Assembly (NCBI GenBank): GCA_028821815.1
Contig: JAPKEY010000062.1
Coordinates: 1 to 8,298, forward strand
DNA from: Candidatus Poseidoniales archaeon
GTDB lineage: Archaea; Thermoplasmatota; Poseidoniia; Poseidoniales; Thalassarchaeaceae
Reading direction: 5' to 3'
Length of the DNA stretch: 8,298 nt
Shown here in pieces: positions 1 to 4,955 of this stretch (the first letter of the stretch is position 1; every line of letters starts with the position of its first letter). The notes under the pieces are model-generated. The model worked only from the letters and a program-made list of their open reading frames with translations. It was not told where the DNA came from and ran no database searches. A program made the position numbers and the translations under genes.

Positions 1-127
1 GCCCTTCGCCTTGTGGAATAAACAATTCACTCTCTACCATAGTTTCAGGGCATTTATCCAAACCGGTCAGGATGTGATGGATTTCGAAGGGACTGGCGGA
101 TTTACACGAAATCGTCTCACAACTCAT
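1..127 (-). CDS. N-terminal fragment of an unrecognised protein (runs off the left edge)
   Basis: An open frame starts with ATG at 127 and continues without a stop to the window edge, giving 42 codons. The start is well supported: a perfect GGAGGTGA Shine-Dalgarno sequence lies 7 nt upstream (counting from GGAGG), over the last codon and stop of the MerT-like gene, so the two are very likely translated from one message. The fragment begins MSCETISCKS and has three cysteines (residues 3, 8 and 26), mixed polar residues and no signal peptide or membrane helix, so it looks cytoplasmic. I do not recognise the family. The cysteines do not form the GMxCxxC pattern of MerP-type heavy-metal domains, so a mercury role cannot be read from this end. 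It is third in a run after a glycosyltransferase and a MerT-like membrane protein. That it is a real gene is fairly sure; its function is unknown. Confidence 0.6.
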   Translation of the reverse strand, partial: MSCETISCKSASPFEIHHILTGLDKCPETMVESELFIPQGEG

Positions 128-131
128 TCAC

Positions 132-139
132 TCACCTCC
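132..139 (-). promoter_or_regulatory. Shine-Dalgarno sequence for the gene starting at 127
   Basis: The minus strand reads GGAGGTGA, fully complementary to the usual archaeal/bacterial 16S rRNA 3' tail. There are 7 nt between GGAGG and the ATG. It overlaps the last sense codon and the stop codon of the upstream MerT-like gene, which points to translational coupling and fixes the start of the partial gene. Confidence 0.7.
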
Positions 140-533
140 AGAATGCAGATTCTTCCCATGGTAAACCAACAGCAATTCCAGCCCATTCAAGAATGATGTA
201 GTTCCAGAAAAAATAAATCACAAATGTCACGATTGCGACGAGAATCACCGTATTGAAAATCTTCTTTCTTTGCCTTTTTGCTTGATCTAATGTGCAAATC
301 CCTTGATTTTGGAAGTGACGATATAGACCCCACCCCATTATGACTACTGTCAGGGCATAGAGAAGCCATCGGGCTGGACCGAAGTAGAGATTGTTTGACA
401 ACGCATCCCCTGCACTGACGGTCATAAGGCCAAGGCCAACCAGCAGGACGCTCGGAAAGCAGCACATACTCGCCAACAGTGCAGATCCCATGATCCATCT
501 CCACATTGAACGGACCTCTTGCACATCACTCAT
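132..533 (-). CDS. Small three-helix membrane protein, MerT-like (putative mercuric/heavy-metal transporter family)
   Basis: This is a 133-residue membrane protein with three hydrophobic segments, at about residues 14-38, 55-72 and 92-117. The first helix carries an adjacent cysteine pair (C24-C25) followed by a proline, in the context LASMCCFPSVLLVGLGL. That closely resembles the LASxCCxxP...LGL first helix of MerT, which moves Hg(II) from periplasmic MerP to cytoplasmic MerA. The loop before helix 3 has one cysteine (C80, in GICTLDQA) where MerT normally has two, followed by a basic stretch before the last helix, also as in MerT. Length is near that of MerT (about 116-130). The start at 533 is chosen because its ATGA overlaps the stop of the upstream glycosyltransferase and a GGGGGTG Shine-Dalgarno-like run lies 9 nt upstream. 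The open frame reaches back to 764, but that part is glycosyltransferase coding sequence in another frame. No merA, merP or merR is visible. Membrane location is solid; mercury as substrate is an inference. Confidence 0.6.
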   Translation of the reverse strand: MSDVQEVRSMWRWIMGSALLASMCCFPSVLLVGLGLMTVSAGDALSNNLYFGPARWLLYALTVVIMGWGLYRHFQNQGICTLDQAKRQRKKIFNTVILVAIVTFVIYFFWNYIILEWAGIAVGLPWEESAFWR

Positions 534-1423
534 GTCGTTACGCACCCCCGTCTCCGTTTTGATTCCTTGTTGTCGAGCGTGGTGAGAAGAAGGAAGCTTA
601 TGGGTGGTACAATCAAGAGTAGTGGCAGCTGTATTGCGAGTAGTAGAGAACCCCAGCCACCAAACCAAAGTAAGGTGGCCGTAATCCTGAGCCAAACAGA
701 AGTTTCCTTTCCGAGAACGTACCAATCGAGCCCCCTTCGCCAAATTCCTTTCCACAACATCCAACTGACGCTCGCAAAAAATTTAATGATTTGAATCCCA
801 GATTTTTCAGTACCGTAAATTGATCTAACTGGTACTTCTTGAATTCTGAAACCACGTCGTCCTGCTTCCATCAACCACCAATTTGGATAACCATAGCCCT
901 GCCAAGTATGTTCCCAATCCCAATTTTCGACCATGAGCCCAGATGTTGCAGTGTACCCACATTGAGAATCACGGATCTGGATGCCCGATGCAAGCGATGT
1001 CAATCGGGACAACCACCATGTTCCCAACCGCCGAATTAGTGGCATCCCATTTGGCCCATCTGGATGCAACCAGCGATTTCCTTTGACATGGTCCGCGCGC
1101 CCTTCAGTAACGGGTTTGGTGAGTATCGGTAAATCAGCTGGGTCCATCTGTCCATCACCAGCCATCACGACAATGACACATTCAGTCCCATATTTGGTCA
1201 GAGCTTCCACACTTCCAACTTGGATGGCGCCACCTACACCCAACCCATCTGTGGCAATCACTTCACCCCGAACCCCCAGTGCAGTTTCAGAAATCTGTTT
1301 TGTGTTGTCCGTTGAACCATCATCGATAACGATAATCCAGTCGACAAGTTTTGGAATCGAAGTGATACTCTTTGAAATTAATACTTCTTCATTGCGCGCA
1401 GGCATGACCACAACAACGCGCAT
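530..1423 (-). CDS. Family 2 glycosyltransferase (dolichyl-phosphate hexose synthase / GtrB-like)
   Basis: A GT2 (GT-A fold) enzyme of about 297 residues that probably moves a sugar from a nucleotide-sugar to a polyprenyl or dolichyl phosphate at the cytoplasmic membrane face. Visible motifs, numbered from the chosen start, are MPARNEE at 7-13, DDGST at 34-38 (nucleotide binding), GDGQMDP at 89-95 (metal-binding DxD region) and DSQCGY near 152-157, the typical DPM1/GtrB acceptor-side motif. Two hydrophobic helices at about 245-280 form a C-terminal membrane anchor, followed by a basic tail. Start candidates are ATG at 1423, 1429 and 1474; 1423 puts the first beta strand (MRVVVVMPARNEE) at the N terminus. 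No good Shine-Dalgarno precedes any of them, which fits a leaderless transcript. Its stop overlaps the start of the MerT-like gene by 4 bp, and a GT2-like gene diverges upstream. The GT2 assignment is firm; donor and acceptor cannot be told. N-glycan or surface-glycolipid synthesis is a reasonable guess. Confidence 0.88.
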   Translation of the reverse strand: MRVVVVMPARNEEVLISKSITSIPKLVDWIIVIDDGSTDNTKQISETALGVRGEVIATDGLGVGGAIQVGSVEALTKYGTECVIVVMAGDGQMDPADLPILTKPVTEGRADHVKGNRWLHPDGPNGMPLIRRLGTWWLSRLTSLASGIQIRDSQCGYTATSGLMVENWDWEHTWQGYGYPNWWLMEAGRRGFRIQEVPVRSIYGTEKSGIQIIKFFASVSWMLWKGIWRRGLDWYVLGKETSVWLRITATLLWFGGWGSLLLAIQLPLLLIVPPISFLLLTTLDNKESKRRRGCVTT

Positions 1424-1503
1424 ACCCATCCGTCTGTGAGACTGGTCTTTCAAGGCACCCTTTGACCGAATCATTCATCGGTGCATGGCACAAACGGGAA
1501 TTG
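1424..1503. promoter_or_regulatory. Divergent intergenic region between the two GT2-family genes
   Basis: These 80 bp separate the chosen starts of the two divergent GT2-family genes and should hold both promoters. I see no convincing archaeal TATA box on either strand at the spacing expected for leaderless messages. A small odd-centred palindrome, GAATCATTC, lies at 1468-1476. The boundaries depend on the start choices: if 1474 or 1462 were used, the genes would overlap and no intergenic space would remain. Confidence 0.35.
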
Positions 1504-2340
1504 ATGAGGATTGTCTTGGTGGTGCGCGAACAAGCGTTACGTATCGCTTCGGCTGTCGTACGGGCACAGGATTTTGCCAATCGTGTGACCATTCTCAATC
1601 TCGATAGTGATACGGAAACAGCCGAGCTGGCAGCAGCAGCAGGTGCAGAGGTTATCGAACACAGCGTCCTGACGGATGCCCCTTCAATCGCTAAGGCTCT
1701 GATTGATTCAACAACAGAATCTGAACGGACTGTGATCATTTCACTAGATGGAGATTGGAAGTTGTCAGACATGGCGAGGACAGTTGGTTTATCTCGACAA
1801 GGGCATGATGTTTTCATTGCCTTCAAACATAGAACAAAGAATCAAAAAACAACAGATGGAAGGCCAGATGCTCCAATCGATTCAGATACTTACACCTATG
1901 GGGATGCAGATATTCAGTTCGCTTATTGTTCGCTAACTGGATTGGCATCTGTCGCCAACCAATCAAGCGACTCAGTTCCAGCCGAATTGGATACTAGCAT
2001 TGATGTTCGGGTTGTCGAATTGGATTTACCTGCTGGCCCACCTCGAAGGGAATCACTGGCGAGTGCCAGCCGGTTTGCACAATTTTTCTACTGGATGCTT
2101 GAAAGTAAGCACCCGCTCATTTTGTTTGGTGTGCCTGGCATCGTCTTTTTTTGGGTTGGATTTGAGATGGCCAATGAATTGATCAATTTCCAAGGTCCAC
2201 ATGACAGTGTTTCTTTGGGGGTCGCTCTAGCCGCTTTCGCCGCGACTTTGGTTGGAGTATTTTCCCTAACCACAAGCCTGATTCTCTATGTACTTGGAAA
2301 ACAAGTCAATCGAATGCCTACTCGAACTCCATTCAAATGA
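1504..2340 (+). CDS. GT2-like membrane protein with a degenerate glycosyltransferase domain
   Basis: A 278-residue protein built like archaeal GT2 enzymes but with eroded motifs. The N terminus, MRIVLVVREQALRI, sits where active enzymes have an ARNEE-type strand. The usual DDGSTDNT segment is replaced by LNLDSDTETAE (about 32-42), followed by AAAAGAEVIEH, as in GT2 proteins. LDGDWKLSD at 81-89 lies where the DxD/DGQxxP metal site is expected. The C-terminal third has two membrane helices, at about 204-222 and 236-263. The first is preceded by ESKHPLILFGVPG, which matches the 'hPL..fG.pG' anchor of archaeal GT2 proteins. The ATG at 1504 is preferred over 1462 because the fold starts there and 1504 leaves an intergenic region for two divergent promoters. 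No strong Shine-Dalgarno is seen. Its stop overlaps the convergent 80-codon gene by 8 bp. It may be an inactive regulatory partner of the divergent GT2, or an active enzyme with altered motifs. Confidence 0.7.
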   Translation: MRIVLVVREQALRIASAVVRAQDFANRVTILNLDSDTETAELAAAAGAEVIEHSVLTDAPSIAKALIDSTTESERTVIISLDGDWKLSDMARTVGLSRQGHDVFIAFKHRTKNQKTTDGRPDAPIDSDTYTYGDADIQFAYCSLTGLASVANQSSDSVPAELDTSIDVRVVELDLPAGPPRRESLASASRFAQFFYWMLESKHPLILFGVPGIVFFWVGFEMANELINFQGPHDSVSLGVALAAFAATLVGVFSLTTSLILYVLGKQVNRMPTRTPFK

Positions 2341-2575
2341 GGAACCAAAGCCCCAACATAAGGGCGCTCAGGATGAATAAAAATCCCGCTTCCGCCCATT
2401 TCCAGCGTTCGGACCAAGATTCCGCATCCCGCTGTTTTGTTTTTTTCCAAATCTCATAATCCTCATCGGATAATTCCTGCTCCATCCTCAACCATTCTGC
2501 TGAGAGCTTCCAGCGCTGCCGAATCAACAGTAAGAGCATCGAAATGATGGCCGTGATGGCAATCTGGAACCACAT
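2333..2575 (-). CDS. Small two-helix membrane protein downstream of asnS, function unknown
   Basis: An 80-residue protein with a hydrophobic helix at each end (about residues 3-18 and 61-80). Between them is a highly charged, probably helical segment rich in Lys, Glu, Arg and Trp (about 19-60), giving a hairpin with a cytoplasmic or external charged loop. The ATG at 2575 has a GAGGT Shine-Dalgarno sequence 6 nt upstream that overlaps the asnS stop codon, with only 9 nt between the genes, so it is probably translated from the asnS message. The last 8 bp overlap the end of the convergent GT2-like gene. I do not recognise a family. Composition and a clean ribosome binding site argue for a real gene; the link with asparaginyl-tRNA synthetase may be mere co-transcription. 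Confidence 0.65.
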   Translation of the reverse strand: MWFQIAITAIISMLLLLIRQRWKLSAEWLRMEQELSDEDYEIWKKTKQRDAESWSERWKWAEAGFLFILSALMLGLWFLI

Positions 2576-2581
2576 CGACGG

Positions 2582-2586
2582 ACCTC
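2582..2586 (-). promoter_or_regulatory. Shine-Dalgarno sequence for the 80-codon membrane protein gene
   Basis: GAGGT on the minus strand, 6 nt before the ATG at 2575. It overlaps the TGA stop of asnS (TGAGGT), an arrangement that favours re-initiation by ribosomes finishing asnS. Confidence 0.55.
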
Positions 2587-3916
2587 ACGGGGTCACGCGA
2601 CGGCTATCGCGGGGGAAGGGAATCACTTCGCGGATATGATCTGCGCCCGCTAACCAACTGCAGACACGGTCGACACCGAGTCCGAATCCACCGTGTGGGA
2701 CACCACCGTATTTACGAACATCAATGTAAAATTCGTAGGGTTCTCGAGGGGTCCCCTCTTCTTCGATTCGTTCAAGAATTTCAGTCTCAGACCAAGTTCT
2801 CTCCCCTCCGCCGATAATCTCTCCATACCCTTCTGGAGCGAGTAAATCATGACACAGGACGTACTTTGGGTCATCTGGATCAGGTCGGTGGTAGAATGGT
2901 TTCGCAATTCTTGGATAGTGTGTAAGGAAATGTGGCACTTCGAAATCTTGGGTCAAGACTTTTTCTTTGGAATAGTCTAAATCTTGTCCCCATTCTATGT
3001 CAACTCCCATGCCTTGTAGAGTTTCTACGGCCTCATCATAGCGAATCCGTGGATATGGGTTGTCTGCATAGCGTGCAACCAAATCGAGATCACGGCCTAG
3101 GGCTGCCAATTCATCAGAGCGCTCATCCAGGAGCGTGCGCGCAATATGTCGTACAACGCCTTCCCCGTGGACCATTACATCTTCATTACCTGCCCAAGCG
3201 ATTTCCATTTCAGCATGCCAGAATTCGGTTAAATGCCGCCGTGTCCGACTCTTCTCTGCACGGAATGATGGTGCGATTGTGTACAACCGCTCAAGAGCAG
3301 GCATGGCAGCCTCAGCATACAGTTGCCAAGATTGTGTAAGATAGGCCTTGCGTCCAAAATATGGCACTTCAAATAAGGTCGAACCACCTTCGACAGCACC
3401 TGCGACAAAGTTGGGTGCATGATATTCGGTAAAGTCGAGACCACGAAAGTAGCCATGGATGGCCCCGAATACTGAAGACCGAATCTTCAGCATCTGCGTC
3501 ATGCGTGCTGTGCGCAGGTAAAGGTGACGATTGTCAAGTAAGAACTCGGTTTCACCACCCTCTGCATTGGCCATTGCACTCTCAGTAATTGGAAACGGGT
3601 TTTCAGGATTAACTGGCCCGACTATAGTGGCGGAATCAACGACAAGTTCGTGACCCCCTTCACTTCGCTCGTCTACATTGACTACACCAGTCATAATCAC
3701 ACTGGTTTCAATCAAAGCACCAGCCAACGCTTCGAATGTATCATCGCCGACATCTGCTCTTTTGGCCACGCACTGAATACGGCCGGTGCTGTCACGTAAA
3801 ACAATGAATCGAATTTTGTTGGAACCACGTGTCCGATTAATCCAACCTTTCAACACAATTTGCTGACCATCGTGGGCGCCAGATTGAACATCACCGATGT
3901 AGATGTCCTTCTCCAC
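2585..3916 (-). CDS. asnS: Asparaginyl-tRNA synthetase, archaeal type
   Basis: A class IIb aminoacyl-tRNA synthetase of 443 residues that attaches asparagine to tRNA-Asn in the cytoplasm. An N-terminal OB-fold anticodon-binding domain (about 16-106, with IVLKGWINRTR and FIVLRDSTGRIQCV) is followed by the catalytic domain. Motif 2 is FRAEKSRTRRHLTEFWHAE (about 218-236); RRHLTEFWHxE is characteristic of AsnRS, where AspRS has a different sequence. PEGYGEIIGGGER (about 361-373) and motif 3 GGFGLGVDRVCSWLAG (about 409-424) complete the ATP site. The open frame extends to a TTG at 3958, but the GTG at 3916 is preferred. It has GGAGG 7 nt upstream and gives an N terminus (EKDIYIGDV) like that of the family; the 14 extra codons (CCGILDPFGG) look non-coding. 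A tRNA-Lys gene lies about 97 nt upstream on the same strand and a small membrane-protein gene 9 nt downstream. Its presence shows that direct Asn-tRNA charging is possible; it does not exclude an amidotransferase route. Confidence 0.95.
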   Translation of the reverse strand: MEKDIYIGDVQSGAHDGQQIVLKGWINRTRGSNKIRFIVLRDSTGRIQCVAKRADVGDDTFEALAGALIETSVIMTGVVNVDERSEGGHELVVDSATIVGPVNPENPFPITESAMANAEGGETEFLLDNRHLYLRTARMTQMLKIRSSVFGAIHGYFRGLDFTEYHAPNFVAGAVEGGSTLFEVPYFGRKAYLTQSWQLYAEAAMPALERLYTIAPSFRAEKSRTRRHLTEFWHAEMEIAWAGNEDVMVHGEGVVRHIARTLLDERSDELAALGRDLDLVARYADNPYPRIRYDEAVETLQGMGVDIEWGQDLDYSKEKVLTQDFEVPHFLTHYPRIAKPFYHRPDPDDPKYVLCHDLLAPEGYGEIIGGGERTWSETEILERIEEEGTPREPYEFYIDVRKYGGVPHGGFGLGVDRVCSWLAGADHIREVIPFPRDSRRVTP

Positions 3917-3923
3917 AAACAAG

Positions 3924-3928
3924 CCTCC
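3924..3928 (-). promoter_or_regulatory. Shine-Dalgarno sequence deciding the GTG start of asnS
   Basis: GGAGG on the minus strand, 7 nt before the GTG at 3914-3916. The competing upstream TTG at 3958 has GGAGG only 4 nt away (in ACCGGAGGCATTG), which is too close. The family N terminus also favours GTG. Confidence 0.65.
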
Positions 3929-3992
3929 AAAGGGGTCGAGTATGCCGCAGCATTTCAATGCCTCCGGTCTCCATCGTGAGTTTTGGTGTAGT

Positions 3993-4009
3993 ATTCCGGG
4001 GGTTGGAAT
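3993..4009. repeat. Short inverted repeat between tRNA-Lys and asnS
   Basis: ATTCC and GGAAT arms (5 bp) flank a 7-nt loop, just beyond the tRNA 3' end on the minus strand. It could help separate the tRNA from the asnS message, or be chance. There is no following T tract, so it is not a standard terminator. Confidence 0.25.
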
Positions 4010-4013
4010 TAGG

Positions 4014-4087
4014 CGGGCGCTAGGGGGTTCGAACCCCTGGCCTACGGGTTAAGAGCCCGTCGCTCTACCTAGCTAAGCTAAGCGCCC
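4014..4087 (-). tRNA. tRNA-Lys with anticodon CUU
   Basis: The minus strand folds into a complete 74-nt cloverleaf. The acceptor stem GGGCGCT/AGCGCCC pairs at all seven positions (4081-4087 with 4015-4021). The D arm is GCTT/GAGC with a GG-containing loop. The anticodon stem ACGGG/CCCGT carries the loop CTCTTAA, so the anticodon is CTT, reading the lysine codon AAG. The variable loop is five bases (AGGCC), and the T arm AGGGG/CCCCT has the loop TTCGAAC. The discriminator is G. CC follows, then T, so the CCA end is not encoded and must be added enzymatically. There is no intron. It lies 49 nt after the rpiA stop and about 97 nt before asnS on the same strand. I see no clear TATA box of its own, so it may be processed from a longer transcript. 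Confidence 0.96.
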
Positions 4088-4105
4088 GACCCGTCCACTC
4101 GCCAT

Positions 4106-4118
4106 CCCTCTATGAGGG
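4106..4118. repeat. Small hairpin between rpiA and tRNA-Lys
   Basis: CCCTC and GAGGG (5 bp) flank a 3-nt loop in the 49-bp gap after rpiA. No T run follows on the minus strand, so a terminator role is unlikely. It may matter for processing of the tRNA 5' leader, or be chance. Confidence 0.2.
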
Positions 4119-4136
4119 TAGCGCTTGCAAGGTATG

Positions 4137-4844
4137 TCATAGGCGCGCAGTCTGCTTACGGATGAGTTCACACCCACCTGGAGCGGCAAGCACAACCACA
4201 TCAGCCGTATTAGTGAACAAGCCGACCTCAACTACGCCTGCTATCGCTCTCAAGTCAGATTCTAGTTGAACGGGGTCAGAAATCGTCGCTCCAAAGTGTG
4301 CATCTAGAATGGGATTCCCATTGTCAGTAAGATATCCAGTCCCTCGGAGTTCAACAGGCCCAGCGCAAAGTGATTCAATCCTTCGTTTGGTCTGTTCCCA
4401 CCCATACGGGTTGACTTCGATGGGAAGGGGGAATGCACCGAGTACATCAACACGCTTACTCGCATCAGCGACAACAATCATCCCACCACTAGATTCCGCT
4501 ACAATCTTCTCACGTAATAGCGCCCCACCGCCACCTTTGATGAGGTGTAGATCTTGGTCAAATTCATCAGCACCATCTATGACCAAATCTAGATGTTCGC
4601 AAGAATCCCAATCAAGCATCGGTATACTTTGTTCTATAGACAATTTTTCAGTTGCATCAGATGTTGGAATTCCTGCAATTTCCAATCCTTCTTCGCGAAT
4701 CCTCCGCCCCAATTCTAGGATGGTATATTTGACCGTGGAACCTGTTCCTATTCCGATCTGCATTCCACTCTCAACAAAGGCACATGCAGCAATTCCTGCT
4801 TCAGCCTTCATCGCCTCCATCTCCTCTACAGTAAATTGGCGCAT
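4137..4844 (-). CDS. rpiA: Ribose-5-phosphate isomerase A
   Basis: A cytoplasmic enzyme interconverting ribose 5-phosphate and ribulose 5-phosphate, supplying ribose for nucleotides. From the chosen start it has 235 residues, close to the 219-230 usual for RpiA. The family signatures are in order: GIGTGSTV (about 31-38, phosphate loop), DGADEFD (about 90-96, carrying the two aspartates that match D81 and D84 in E. coli), KGGGGALLREKIVA (about 103-116, carrying the catalytic glutamate in REK) and ADASKRVDVLG (about 126-136, carrying the substrate-binding lysine). TDNGNPILD and GVVEVGLF near the C terminus also match. The ATG at 4844 (MRQFTVEEMEAMKAEAG) is preferred to 4901 because the 19 extra residues are not family-like and 4901 lies inside an inverted repeat. 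No strong Shine-Dalgarno is present, as expected for the first gene of a unit with a leaderless message. A divergent secreted-protein gene starts 111 bp away; tRNA-Lys and asnS follow. Confidence 0.95.
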   Translation of the reverse strand: MRQFTVEEMEAMKAEAGIAACAFVESGMQIGIGTGSTVKYTILELGRRIREEGLEIAGIPTSDATEKLSIEQSIPMLDWDSCEHLDLVIDGADEFDQDLHLIKGGGGALLREKIVAESSGGMIVVADASKRVDVLGAFPLPIEVNPYGWEQTKRRIESLCAGPVELRGTGYLTDNGNPILDAHFGATISDPVQLESDLRAIAGVVEVGLFTNTADVVVLAAPGGCELIRKQTARL

Positions 4845-4955
4845 TGACCCGGGCTCATCCGATAAAGGGCATATCCTTTCGCACTGATGGTGAATCGGCA
4901 TCGCCCCTTACGGGGCGGCGATGGATTCAAACACTTCCAGTTGAGTCGAACAAGC
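4845..4955. promoter_or_regulatory. Divergent promoter region between rpiA and the giant secreted-protein gene
   Basis: These 111 bp separate the two preferred starts. On the minus strand, GAAAGGATATG at 4870-4880 resembles a BRE plus TATA-like element, 26-36 nt before the rpiA ATG. That is about right for an archaeal leaderless promoter, but the TATA match is weak. On the plus strand only an AT-rich patch (ATTCAAAC, 4925-4932) lies at a similar distance before the ATG at 4956. An imperfect inverted repeat occupies the centre. Confidence 0.35.
4891..4929. repeat. Imperfect inverted repeat (possible operator or hairpin)
   Basis: The outer arms TGAATC (4891-4896) and GATTCA (4924-4929) pair perfectly. 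The inner arms CAT (4899-4901) and ATG (4921-4923) pair, and the core arms CGCCCC (4902-4907) and GGGGCG (4912-4917) pair around the loop TTAC. The interruptions are GG on the left and GCG on the right. Fifteen base pairs in 39 nt, centred between two divergent genes, could be a shared operator or an RNA hairpin in a 5' leader. Confidence 0.4.

Noticed and set aside
11..196. Plus-strand frame of 61 codons at the left edge
   Set aside because: It overlaps the well-supported minus-strand partial gene and the end of the MerT-like gene, has no ribosome binding site and resembles nothing.
534..764. N-terminal extension of the MerT-like protein by 77 residues
   Set aside because: This stretch is the 3' part of the glycosyltransferase gene in another frame. 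The internal ATG at 533 has the 4-bp overlap and a Shine-Dalgarno-like run.
981..1439. Plus-strand frame of 152 codons inside the GT2 gene
   Set aside because: It is antisense to clear GT2 motifs, Pro/Ser/Thr-rich in the manner of shadow frames, and has no family signature.
4106..4118. Rho-independent-type terminator after rpiA
   Set aside because: The stem is only 5 bp and no T tract follows on the minus strand.
4309..4887. Plus-strand frame of 192 codons across rpiA
   Set aside because: It is antisense to all rpiA catalytic motifs, with a composition typical of a shadow frame.
4887..4955. Earlier ATG start (4887) for the secreted protein
   Set aside because: It would place 23 polar and basic residues before the signal peptide and put the start within the inverted repeat. 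The ATG at 4956 gives a normal signal peptide. It cannot be fully excluded.
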